NCBI GenBank assembly: GCA_003265435.1
Contig: NOXC01000009.1
Coordinates: 62,001-126,000, forward strand
From: Cellvibrionaceae bacterium AOL6
GTDB lineage: Bacteria; Pseudomonadota; Gammaproteobacteria; Pseudomonadales; Cellvibrionaceae
Direction of reading: 5' to 3'
DNA: 64,000 nucleotides
Shown here: in pieces, positions 48,831-57,084 of the stretch
Numbering within the stretch: position 1 is the first letter of the stretch
How the letters are laid out: each line of letters opens with the position of its first letter
Notes under the pieces: model-generated
Database searches by the model: none
What the model was told of the DNA's origin: nothing
What the model saw: the letters and a program-made list of their open reading frames with translations, nothing else
Made by a program: the position numbers and the translations under genes

Positions 48831-51071
48831 CTAGCGCTGTGCGACTTCTTCCACCGCTGCGCGCATGGACTGCAGGCGCTCATTGTCTGGCATGATGGAC
48901 AAAGGCCTGTCCAGCGCCGCGCGGGCCTCATCGAAGCGCGCATCCCCCACCAGCCCCCAGACCTTGACAGAGAGCCTGTCAACTAGGCCAGACAGGCCCG
49001 CCTGAGCCTCATCGTTGCCCGGGTCGATGCTTAACACATAATTGTATTGATCATAGGCACTGCCGCCTAAGGGGCTGAAGAGGTAGCCAAGGCGCTCGTA
49101 CTTTTTCGCTGTCGACATCGCCTGCTCGACGCGACGCTGGTGGGCCAATGCTTCGTCCGCTTGCGCTTTGATATCGCGAGCACGCTGATTATTGGAATTC
49201 GCACGCACCGCCAGACGGGCTTGGGTTTGAGCCGTTTGGTAGTCCTCGTTTTCTAGTGCCGTCTGCGCATCCAGTTCAAAACGGTGCGAGAGGGAAGCCA
49301 AGCCTTCCATTGCCGTCGGGTGTTCAACGGCAAGACTCATCATTTTCTCGTAGGTCTCGAGGGCATTGTCGCCGGGTGGCGTCGCGAACTGCTCGGCAGC
49401 AACCTGTCGACGAGCCTGCTGCGCGAGGCGATAAAGGTTCAACTGACGCTGAGCATCGCTCTTCACCACTTTGTAGCTGCCGGATTCGCTGTCCGGATAG
49501 CGTTTACGGTATGTTTCCAAGGCCTGATTGACTTCCGATGCGGCGCCCTGCTCTGCGAGCCGAATGATCGCGGCTTCATCGCGTTTTTTCATGTCTGAGA
49601 GCGACGCCAATGTCGGCGAGTGCTCCGGAAAATGTTCGAGCAGTTTGTAGTGCACGGCGATGTAACTGTCGCGGCCGGCCTCACTGCGCGCACCGTCCGC
49701 CCGCAATGCGGCCAATTCCTGCTCCAGCGCCGATAACGACGGAGGCGCTGGCACAACCGGTTCAGGTTCAGCTTCAGCCTCAACTTCGAGCTCAGCATTC
49801 TCCTCTGTGCTTGGCTCCCTCGCCGTCAACGCTTCGACTTCTTCCTCCTGCTCTTCCACCACAGTGGTCTCAGGCTCGGTCTCAACGGGTACGGGCTCAG
49901 GCGTCACCTCCACCAAGGCGGGTTCGGTCTCAGCTTCCGGTTCCTCAGCCTCTGGTGCCGGTTTGACCGTATCCCATTGACTAGCGGCCCCTTCCTGCCA
50001 ACCGGAGAGCTGCTCTTCCATCCGTTGGAAAATAGGCTCCAGCGCCGGCGGGCGGGCAATATAGATCAATGTCAAAACGGCCACGGCAATGAATGCAGAA
50101 GCAAAAAACATCGGCCAAATCGACCCCGGCGCTTTATGCTCTTCATCCACCGCTTCAAATTCGAGTGTAAATCGATCGGTCTCCGCTTCACTCGGGTCTA
50201 CCTGGCTGGCCTGCCCCGGCGCAGTCGAAATAACCGTAGGCTGAGAGTTCATGGCCACATCGGCCGCTTCCACATCCACCATGTCGACACGACGTAAGTC
50301 GTTGAGCAGAGCCAAACCGTTCTGGTAGCGATGTGCCGGGTCTTTGGCGAGTAAGCCATCAATGATGGGCTGAAAGGTATTCAACTCCGGCGGCAAGGTC
50401 GGGACGGGCTCGGTAATATGCTTAATGCCAATCGCCACCGCCGTATCGGCATCGTAGGGCACGCGCCCGGTCAGGAGTAGATGAAACACAACGCCCAGAC
50501 TGTACAGGTCCGAACGCTGGTCCACCTGCTGACCTTTCGCTTGTTCCGGGCTCATATAGTGTGGTGTACCAATCGCCGTGCCCGTCTGAGTCATGGTGAG
50601 ATCGCTGTTCACCGCCTTGGCGATACCGAAGTCGGTTAATACCGCACTGCCATCCAAGGTGCGGAACATGATGTTCTCTGGCTTGATGTCCCGGTGGACA
50701 TAGCCTTTTTCACCGGCGTAGTGCAGTGCGCGCGCCATATCTTCTATGACACGGATCTTGCCGTAGATATCGAGGGTCTTGCGCACCGTGCGCAGGTCGT
50801 GGCCGTCGATGTACTCCATCGACAGGTAATAGTAGCCTTCGTGCTGCCCCACATCGTGGATGGTGACAATATTGCGATGTGCAAGTTGACTGACAATGCG
50901 CGCCTCACGCATGAAGCGCTCGCCGAACGCAGGGTCCTCAGCGAGATGACGAGACATGACCTTGAGCGCAACCTGACGCTCAAGTACATCCTGTTTAGCA
51001 AGAAATACGGTAGCCATCCCCCCCTTGCCCAGGGCACGCATCAACGTATAGCCGGGTATTTCTATTTCCAT
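48831..51071 (-). CDS. Transmembrane Ser/Thr protein kinase with periplasmic TPR-like region
   Basis: A 746-aa protein; the kinase domain begins at once from ATG 51071. Hanks-type motifs: LGKGGMATVFLAKQ (P-loop), VALKV (Lys), YVHRDIKPENIMF, LTDFGIAKA and GTPHYMSPEQAKG. Kinase about residues 5-265; a transmembrane helix about 325-345 (FFASAFIAVAVLTLIYIA); a very Glu/Pro/Val-rich spacer (about 375-450); then a helical repeat region (about 460-746) that looks TPR-like. The outer part may sense envelope state. The FHA proteins at 42442-43952 are natural readers of its phosphothreonines (inference). Confidence 0.92.
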   Translation of the reverse strand: MEIEIPGYTLMRALGKGGMATVFLAKQDVLERQVALKVMSRHLAEDPAFGERFMREARIVSQLAHRNIVTIHDVGQHEGYYYLSMEYIDGHDLRTVRKTLDIYGKIRVIEDMARALHYAGEKGYVHRDIKPENIMFRTLDGSAVLTDFGIAKAVNSDLTMTQTGTAIGTPHYMSPEQAKGQQVDQRSDLYSLGVVFHLLLTGRVPYDADTAVAIGIKHITEPVPTLPPELNTFQPIIDGLLAKDPAHRYQNGLALLNDLRRVDMVDVEAADVAMNSQPTVISTAPGQASQVDPSEAETDRFTLEFEAVDEEHKAPGSIWPMFFASAFIAVAVLTLIYIARPPALEPIFQRMEEQLSGWQEGAASQWDTVKPAPEAEEPEAETEPALVEVTPEPVPVETEPETTVVEEQEEEVEALTAREPSTEENAELEVEAEAEPEPVVPAPPSLSALEQELAALRADGARSEAGRDSYIAVHYKLLEHFPEHSPTLASLSDMKKRDEAAIIRLAEQGAASEVNQALETYRKRYPDSESGSYKVVKSDAQRQLNLYRLAQQARRQVAAEQFATPPGDNALETYEKMMSLAVEHPTAMEGLASLSHRFELDAQTALENEDYQTAQTQARLAVRANSNNQRARDIKAQADEALAHQRRVEQAMSTAKKYERLGYLFSPLGGSAYDQYNYVLSIDPGNDEAQAGLSGLVDRLSVKVWGLVGDARFDEARAALDRPLSIMPDNERLQSMRAAVEEVAQR

Positions 51072-51174
51072 GCAGCCGTAAAACTCACAATGATCGAAAC
51101 TCGAATGATAGCCTAGAAAGCCTTGCAATTAATACTTCCGTGACGCAGTTCGCACGGCCCACACGGACGTACGG

Positions 51175-51918
51175 TCAACGCCCTTTGCGTGGGGATTTCC
51201 ACCACAACCAAAATCCCGTCAACGTCAGGGCCAGAAAACTCAGCGCAAAAAGGTCGAGAATCCATGGCCCCAAGGGGCCGAGAAATCGCCCCGCGTGCAC
51301 ATCCAGCAGAAGGCGCTCCCAATGCACACCTTGACCATTGGCCGCGACACGTACCTGATCGGCTAGGCGTGTCGGCGCTTTCCCGGGCGAAATCGATACG
51401 GGTGACGTATCAGTGGGGTGGAATTCAAAAGTCAGCGTGTCCAGCGTATAGGATTGCGCCCCAACACGAAAGCAGGGCGTGCTGTCACACTCAGAGAAGT
51501 GTGACAAAGGCACAGGCAAACCAAAGCTTGATGTCAATTCGTCGAGTAAGCGGCCATCGCGCGAGAGCATGGCGACACGCTGTGCACAACCGATCAGCAG
51601 GCCCTCAGGAACGAGGGCGTAGCCTGTAAACCCAGCGTCACAACGCAGGACTGGCTCAGCATCCAGATACACTCGCTTGCCGGAACTCACACTCAGCCAA
51701 CGCCCTTCAGGGAGTTCAAAGTGCGCGACGTCAAGAGAAGGGAGGCCGTACAGTGCGCGCAATCCGTCGTGCGCCAGATAGCGCTCATCCAACCGCAAGG
51801 CATCGGTGTGATTCAAAAGCAGCCCGGTCACGCACAGCAGGATGACGACGAAAGCACTGAACAGGCCGAGCCGTCGATGCCAGGTTCGTAAAGCAAGACG
51901 CAGTTTTTTAGGACTCAT
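51175..51918 (-). CDS. PepSY-associated transmembrane protein
   Basis: A 247-aa inner-membrane protein. The ATG at 51918 overlaps the end of the FMN-binding gene by 11 bases. The N-terminal LALRTWHRRLGLFSAFVVIL helix with its conserved Trp-His and the C-terminal helix (LFALSFLALTLTGFWLWW) are the PepSY-TM pattern; the stretch between them is periplasmic. Such proteins often accompany reductive metal uptake or flavin/haem electron transfer across the inner membrane. Confidence 0.82.
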   Translation of the reverse strand: MSPKKLRLALRTWHRRLGLFSAFVVILLCVTGLLLNHTDALRLDERYLAHDGLRALYGLPSLDVAHFELPEGRWLSVSSGKRVYLDAEPVLRCDAGFTGYALVPEGLLIGCAQRVAMLSRDGRLLDELTSSFGLPVPLSHFSECDSTPCFRVGAQSYTLDTLTFEFHPTDTSPVSISPGKAPTRLADQVRVAANGQGVHWERLLLDVHAGRFLGPLGPWILDLFALSFLALTLTGFWLWWKSPRKGR

Positions 51919-52444
51919 TGACCGAGGTGGACACTTCGCGCTGATGTAAAAAAAGCGCCACTTTAGCAACTTTTTTCATCGCTCGCACCGACAGTGTCGC
52001 CCCGGTAATGCCATCAATATTCTGCGAAAGACGGTAGCGATCACCTCGTTCTTCCAGATAGGCTTGAATGAACTGATCGGTAAAAAAAGGATATTGGATC
52101 TCGTCACCCCGACTTTCGCGGTAAACGAGCACTTCAACAGAGACAATTTTATCTGACTCGATCACAATACCGAAGGTGATCGGCTGTTCTTTACCAACCT
52201 CCTCCAGTATCCAGGCACTGCGCTGATCGGCTTGCCAATAACGCAAACGCAAGAGCGAAAGTTGATAGTCGAAACGCGACACCAACTCGTTTTTCAGCTC
52301 CGTGTTTAACCAGAGCGTCTTAATCTGCGGCGAAGCTGACGCAGCAAAGACACGACTGGCGAAGTCGCCATCGCGACCGCTCGCCGGCATCACGCCAACA
52401 AGCAGAGCCATCAAAACACCAACACGCAGTACCCGGTTTGCCAC
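51908..52444 (-). CDS. Exported FMN-binding domain protein
   Basis: A 178-aa protein with a signal peptide (about residues 1-23). GITFGIVIESDKIV-like strands precede NIDGITGATLSVRAMKK, where the S/T-G-A-T motif is the site of covalent FMN attachment by the flavin transferase ApbE in NqrC/RnfG-type domains. Between a porin-like gene (three bases upstream) and a PepSY membrane protein (overlapping), it probably carries electrons in the periplasm. No apbE is in the window. Confidence 0.85.
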   Translation of the reverse strand: MANRVLRVGVLMALLVGVMPASGRDGDFASRVFAASASPQIKTLWLNTELKNELVSRFDYQLSLLRLRYWQADQRSAWILEEVGKEQPITFGIVIESDKIVSVEVLVYRESRGDEIQYPFFTDQFIQAYLEERGDRYRLSQNIDGITGATLSVRAMKKVAKVALFLHQREVSTSVNES

Positions 52445-52447
52445 GAC

Positions 52448-53620
52448 TTAGAACGACCAACCTACGCCCAGATTAAAGCTGTCGTTGCCGGTGTCTTCCT
52501 GGAAAGTCGAGAAGTCAGCTTTGAACACGACGTTGGGCTTGAGCCAGAAGTTCACACCGTAATCAATCACCTTACTGGCTTCACTGTTGGCCAGGCCAGC
52601 GGTGTTGTCCCACTCGCTGTAGCGCGCGAAGAAACCCCACTGGTCGTTAATTTTGTAGGAAGGCTCAACGTAGTACCCTTCCTGCTTATCTCGACCCAGC
52701 AACTCCGCTTCGGGACCATCCACGTTCCACGCGGCGTACAATGCGCGCAGGCCAAATCCGGCCACGTTATAAATCGCGTGCGCTTCAATCAGATCAGCCG
52801 ATGCTTCCTCATAAGCGCCCTGCGACAGGTTGCTCTGATATTGGTAGGTTGACGCGAGTTCCAAGCCAGGCACGCCGGTGTATTTAATACGTGCGGTGTA
52901 GGCGAAGTCATTGGCAATCGCGTTGGCGGATTTCTGACGACCACTGCGAATATTCGCCGCATCGGTTTCCAGGCCGCTGTGCGCCGCCACGTTATAGCTC
53001 AGCCCCGGTGCGATTTGGCCGTGAATCATGGCGCCGGTTTCCCACCAGGTCGTGGGGATAATCGCGCTTTCAACACGATTACGCTCCGTGCCATAAAATG
53101 TTTCTGGCTCGTGCGTCTCGTTGAGAATACCGACGGGAATCAGGAACAAACCGCTGACAAGCGAGTGGTTTTCCGCAAAATCCCATTCGATGTAGGCCTG
53201 CTCCAGCTCGACTTCGCCGGGCTTGCCGTCGCCTGCCAAGCTATGCTCGAGCTCGAGCTCTGAGAAAAAGCGAACAGTGTCGCTGTACTCGTGCCCGACG
53301 AAAAGTACGAAGCGGTGTGCATCGACTTTATCGTTACCTTCGTCAAAATTGTTGTAATGCAATTCGGCGTAGCCACCAATGCGGGTCTTACTTGCCCACT
53401 CAATGGACTTGTCCTGGCTTCCACCCAACCCGTTTTCGAGCGCATCTGCGGTCGCTTCCACTTTCGCATCGGTCTCAGATTGGCCCGCCTTCAGCGCTTC
53501 AATCTGTGCTTCCTGCTGCTGGATAATCTCCCAGAGTTCTTCCAGGGTCGGTGCCTGTTCCTGAGCCACCGCACCCGCTGACAATACCGACATCGCCAAT
53601 ATTAACGCGCGTTTTTTCAT
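52448..53620 (-). CDS. Outer-membrane porin-like beta-barrel with N-terminal coiled coil
   Basis: A 390-aa protein. ATG 53620 follows GGGGAAAG; signal peptide ends AVAQE. Residues about 25-70 form a coiled coil (LEELWEIIQQQEAQIEALKA) of the kind that trimerises or binds peptidoglycan. The rest alternates like a 16-18-stranded barrel (RIGGYAELHYNNFDEG, YFVEPSYKI-type strands) and ends VGWSF with terminal Phe. Heads an operon with the FMN-binding and PepSY genes, suggesting entry of a substrate that is then reduced in the periplasm. Confidence 0.85.
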   Translation of the reverse strand: MKKRALILAMSVLSAGAVAQEQAPTLEELWEIIQQQEAQIEALKAGQSETDAKVEATADALENGLGGSQDKSIEWASKTRIGGYAELHYNNFDEGNDKVDAHRFVLFVGHEYSDTVRFFSELELEHSLAGDGKPGEVELEQAYIEWDFAENHSLVSGLFLIPVGILNETHEPETFYGTERNRVESAIIPTTWWETGAMIHGQIAPGLSYNVAAHSGLETDAANIRSGRQKSANAIANDFAYTARIKYTGVPGLELASTYQYQSNLSQGAYEEASADLIEAHAIYNVAGFGLRALYAAWNVDGPEAELLGRDKQEGYYVEPSYKINDQWGFFARYSEWDNTAGLANSEASKVIDYGVNFWLKPNVVFKADFSTFQEDTGNDSFNLGVGWSF

Positions 53621-53878
53621 TTCTTTCCCCAAAGATTCCTTGTTGATATTTACAGTTCTACTGTAGTGGAGGCGCGCATCTTAGTGCACCTGATAGGCAT
53701 TATCAATTAGATTGATTGAGCTTGGCTATTAACAATAATTAATGCATACACATCAATGATTTAGCGACATTTAGTCAGACAAATAACGGCGTTTTCTGCG
53801 AATTTTTCACATTAATGAATACGTTGACACGCAGATTATGAGTGTCGGCGTAAGGTGCAAAGCGGAGCAAACGAGAGG

Positions 53879-53910
53879 AAAAACAGGCGGCAATCCGGAA
53901 GGTTTGCCGC
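53879..53910 (-). terminator. Intrinsic terminator of grxD
   Basis: Minus-strand reading: GCGGCAA/TTGCCGC stem (53887-53893 and 53904-53910), ten-base loop, then five Ts at 53879-53883. It begins 17 bases after the glutaredoxin stop. Confidence 0.8.
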
Positions 53911-53926
53911 GCGAGGTTGTCGAGGC

Positions 53927-54259
53927 TTATTCGGGCGCGCTGGCGTCCGCTGAGGCTTCGTCGATCAAGGTCTTGAGCTCACCGTTTTCGTGCATTTCGG
54001 TGATGATGTCACAGCCACCGACCAACTCACCTTTCACCCAAAGCTGGGGAAACGTAGGCCACTGGGCGTACTTGGGCAACTCCTGACGAATATCGGGATT
54101 GGACAATACGTCGACATAGGCGAAGCGCTGACCGCAAGACATCAGGGCCTGAGAGGCGCGCATGGAAAAACCGCACTGAGGCGCGTTCGGTGAGCCCTTC
54201 ATATAAAGAAGGATGGTGTTCTCTTCGATCTGCTTTTTGATGGTATCAATTGTCGACAT
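53927..54259 (-). CDS. grxD: Monothiol glutaredoxin (Grx4/GrxD)
   Basis: A 110-aa cytosolic protein. Active site CGFS in SPNAPQCGFSMRA; FPQLWVKGELVGGCDI is the glutathione-binding block. With GSH it holds a [2Fe-2S] cluster in a dimer and passes it on, linking Fe-S assembly and iron status. Single gene bounded by a terminator; divergent from argD. Confidence 0.96.
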   Translation of the reverse strand: MSTIDTIKKQIEENTILLYMKGSPNAPQCGFSMRASQALMSCGQRFAYVDVLSNPDIRQELPKYAQWPTFPQLWVKGELVGGCDIITEMHENGELKTLIDEASADASAPE

Positions 54260-54368
54260 CTCAATCTGACCTGTGTGTATTCATGAATTTCACGCGCATT
54301 TTACTCGCTCGATTGCCAGTTGTAACGCCGGCAGCGATACGCACTGAAGAAAAAAAAGCGCAACGCGT

Positions 54369-54396
54369 TTGTTTTTGGGGCGATTTTGGTTATATT
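54369..54396 (+). promoter_or_regulatory. Probable sigma-70 promoter of argD
   Basis: TTGTTT (54369-54374) and TATATT (54391-54396) are separated by 16 bases. Transcription would start near 54402, only a few bases before the hairpin at 54408. Confidence 0.55.
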
Positions 54397-54407
54397 AAAG
54401 GGCTTCC

Positions 54408-54431
54408 AGGCAGCCTTTCGCTGCCTTTTTT
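54408..54431 (+). terminator. Intrinsic terminator inside the short argD leader
   Basis: AGGCAGC (54408-54414), loop CTTTC, GCTGCCT (54420-54426), then Ts to 54431. It lies between the probable promoter and the argD start at 54453, pointing at argD. Nothing on the plus strand upstream needs ending (grxD is on the minus strand), so it may be an attenuator. Confidence 0.7.
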
Positions 54432-54452
54432 GCTTTTAGGGGTTTGAAGAAC

Positions 54453-55622
54453 ATGTCGGAATCGGCATTAATGAATACGTACGGAACACCCGCGGTGACG
54501 ATGATCAAAGGCGAAGGCGCCTTTTTGACAGATTCCGAGGGGCGGCGCTACCTCGACGCGCTGTCGGGCATCGCAGTGTGTGGTCTGGGCTATTCCCACC
54601 CTGCTGTGACCCAAGCCCTGAGCGAGCAAGCGGCCACGCTGATTCACTGCTCTAACCTCTACGGGATTGAGCCTCAGCAAAAACTCGGCGCGGCGCTGCG
54701 TGATATTTCCGGTATGGACAAAGTGTTCTTCAGCAACTCCGGTGCTGAAGCCAATGAAGCGGCGATAAAAATTGCGCGTAAATTTGGGCAGGACAAAGGC
54801 ATCACTGCACCGCAGGTGATTTGCACTCAACGCAGTTTTCACGGACGCACCATGGCCACCCTGTCTGCGACGGGGAACAGTAAAATTCAGACCGGTTTTG
54901 CACCCTTGGTCAGCGGCTTTGTGCACGTGGAATACGACAGCATCGAGGCCATCGAAGCGGCCGCCAATGAGCACACCGTCGCGGTAATGGTCGAGCCGAT
55001 TCAGGGTGAAGGCGGTGTACGCGTGCCATCCGACACGTATTTAAATGCGTTGCGTTCGCTGTGCGACAGCAAAGGCTGGCTGCTGATACTCGATGAAATT
55101 CAGACCGGAAACGGCAGGACGGGGCGCTATTTCGCCTACCAGCAAGCGGGCATCCTTCCGGATGTCGTCACCACCGCCAAGGGCCTTGGCAACGGTGTCC
55201 CCATCGGGGCCTGCCTAGCGAAAGGTCAAGCCGCCAACGTGCTGCAACCGGGGAATCATGGCTCCACCTTCGGTGGTAACCCTCTCGCGACGGCAACCGC
55301 CCTCGCGGTGGTCAGTGAGTTGCGCAAACCAGAGCTTCTGGAGAATGCCGCCAATCAAGGCGAGCGCATTCTCGGTTTACTGAAGCAAGAACTAGCATCG
55401 TGCGCTGGTGTCACGGACATACGCGGACGCGGCCTGATGATCGGCGTTGAGCTGGATCGCGATTGCGGTGAGCTTGTCGCCCAGGCGCGAGAAGCCGGCC
55501 TGCTGATCAACGTCACAGCAGGTAACGTCGTCCGCCTGCTGCCACCACTGACGATTACCGACGACGAGGCAACGCACATTGCCGACACAGTCACACGCCT
55601 GATCAAGGCGTTTTTGAGCTAA
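54453..55622 (+). CDS. argD: Acetylornithine/succinyldiaminopimelate aminotransferase-type ArgD
   Basis: A 389-aa PLP enzyme of class III aminotransferases. ATG 54453 is preferred over a TTG three codons upstream. [45 protein letters not shown] (PLP Asp) and [14 protein letters not shown] (Lys forming the Schiff base) are all present. It converts N-acetylglutamate semialdehyde to N-acetylornithine in arginine synthesis, and may also serve lysine synthesis. Followed after 13 bases by argF. Confidence 0.93.
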   Translation: MSESALMNTYGTPAVTMIKGEGAFLTDSEGRRYLDALSGIAVCGLGYSHPAVTQALSEQAATLIHCSNLYGIEPQQKLGAALRDISGMDKVFFSNSGAEANEAAIKIARKFGQDKGITAPQVICTQRSFHGRTMATLSATGNSKIQTGFAPLVSGFVHVEYDSIEAIEAAANEHTVAVMVEPIQGEGGVRVPSDTYLNALRSLCDSKGWLLILDEIQTGNGRTGRYFAYQQAGILPDVVTTAKGLGNGVPIGACLAKGQAANVLQPGNHGSTFGGNPLATATALAVVSELRKPELLENAANQGERILGLLKQELASCAGVTDIRGRGLMIGVELDRDCGELVAQAREAGLLINVTAGNVVRLLPPLTITDDEATHIADTVTRLIKAFLS

Positions 55623-55635
55623 GCGAGGTAGGACT

Positions 55636-56541
55636 ATGACCCGACACTTTCTCACTCTGCTGGACCTCAGTGCCGATGAACTCAAACAGGTCATCGACGA
55701 CGCCATTCGTCTGAAAGCCGAGTTGCGCTCGGGCACCCTGAATGACAGCTTTAAAAATCGTGTCCTCGGCATGATTTTCGAGAAATCGTCGACGCGTACC
55801 CGCGTGTCTTTTGAAGCCGGCATGACGCAGCTGGGTGGCAGCGCCCTTTTCCTGTCGCCACGCGATACTCAACTCGGTCGTGGTGAGCCAGTCGAAGATT
55901 CGGCGCGCGTGCTGTCTCGCATGGTCGATATGATCATGATTCGTACGTTCAAACACAGCGTGGTCAAGCGCTTTGCCGAGTACTCGCGCGTGCCCGTCAT
56001 TAATGCGCTGACAGACGGCTATCACCCCTGTCAATTGCTTGCAGATGTGCAAACCTTTGTCGAACATCGCGGGCAGCCCCAGGGCAAGGCCGTTGCGTGG
56101 ATCGGCGATGGCAACAATATGTGCCATTCTTACATTAATGCGGCGCGTCAGTGGGATTTCGAACTGCGCGTTGCCTGCCCGCAAGGCTTTGAGCCAGACA
56201 GCGCACTAATGGAAGCGAACCGCGATCGCGTGAAGCTCTGTGCGACCCCCGCCGAGGCGGTGAGTGGGGCAGATTGGGTGGCGACAGACGTCTGGGCCAG
56301 CATGGGCCAGGAGGACGAGCAAGCGGAACGCCTGGAACACTTTAAAGCCTTCCAAGTGGACCACGAGCTGATGAGCCACGCTGCAAAAGACGCCATCTTC
56401 ATGCATTGCCTGCCTGCACACCGTGGTGAGGAAGTGAGCGCGGAGCTGATCGAAGACGATCAGGTTTCGGTTGTCTGGGATGAAGCCGAGAACCGCTTGC
56501 ACTCGCAAAAGGCGCTGATGCTCTTCCTCGCGAACGCTTAA
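55636..56541 (+). CDS. argF: Ornithine carbamoyltransferase
   Basis: A 301-aa enzyme. [16 protein letters not shown] is the carbamoyl-phosphate site, [11 protein letters not shown] and [12 protein letters not shown] are the ornithine-side blocks with the catalytic Cys. It makes citrulline from ornithine and carbamoyl phosphate. Co-transcribed with argD, giving two steps of arginine synthesis. Confidence 0.96.
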   Translation: MTRHFLTLLDLSADELKQVIDDAIRLKAELRSGTLNDSFKNRVLGMIFEKSSTRTRVSFEAGMTQLGGSALFLSPRDTQLGRGEPVEDSARVLSRMVDMIMIRTFKHSVVKRFAEYSRVPVINALTDGYHPCQLLADVQTFVEHRGQPQGKAVAWIGDGNNMCHSYINAARQWDFELRVACPQGFEPDSALMEANRDRVKLCATPAEAVSGADWVATDVWASMGQEDEQAERLEHFKAFQVDHELMSHAAKDAIFMHCLPAHRGEEVSAELIEDDQVSVVWDEAENRLHSQKALMLFLANA

Positions 56542-56778
56542 ACTCCTTTTGACGCATGCTCTGAGTCGCTTCCAGCGCATGCGTCGAGGGTGGCGGTAGC
56601 CTACTCTCCGCGTATGACACTTTCAGGATGATTTTGCGACGATTCGACTAAATTTTTTTGTCATAAAAACGCCCTCCAAAAATAAAGAATCCGTCTAGTT
56701 CACTGTCTGTACACCGCCCTCCTTTGCTCATGCCTGCTATCGGGTTAGTGATCACTGCACTCCCAGAAAACCCACAAT

Positions 56779-56787
56779 TTATCCACA
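56779..56787 (+). promoter_or_regulatory. DnaA box upstream of nrdA
   Basis: TTATCCACA, an exact consensus DnaA box. DnaA is known to control nrdAB in Escherichia coli, coupling dNTP supply to replication. Confidence 0.6.
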
Positions 56788-56826
56788 GGATGTCAAGCCA
56801 CTTTCTGCCTTGCAATGCGCCCTCAA

Positions 56827-56873
56827 CCGCATTATCTTGTATCCCGTAATTTCCAAAACCCAATATATGGTGT
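56827..56873. promoter_or_regulatory. Tandem NrdR boxes upstream of nrdA
   Basis: Against the consensus ACACwATATATwGTGT, the box at 56858-56873 matches 14 of 16 (ACCCAATATATGGTGT) and that at 56827-56842 matches 11 of 16. Their starts are 31 bases apart, the three-helical-turn spacing NrdR needs. It should repress nrdAB when dATP is high. Confidence 0.7.
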
Positions 56874-57084
56874 TTCTGGCACTAAACACACCACTACGGC
56901 ACTAGCGCGTTAACAACGGAATTTCAACAGCAAGTCGCCCGTTGTCACATCGCATTTCGTGCTTACCAGGGACGGATATTATGCATGCGCCAGTCTTCAA
57001 CACGCCCCGCTGCACGGGCGAGCGCATGACGAGAAATTCAGCACCACATTCAGGCAATCACCAGTAAACGTAAGAGTAGGATTT

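Larger units (their letters stand above)
56542..57084. other. Regulatory region before nrdA
   Basis: 543 bases without a convincing gene. It carries a perfect DnaA box (56779-56787) and a pair of NrdR-like boxes (56827-56873). A long untranslated leader follows; an in-frame start at 56959 would add 42 residues unlike known NrdA N-termini and is not used. Confidence 0.7.
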
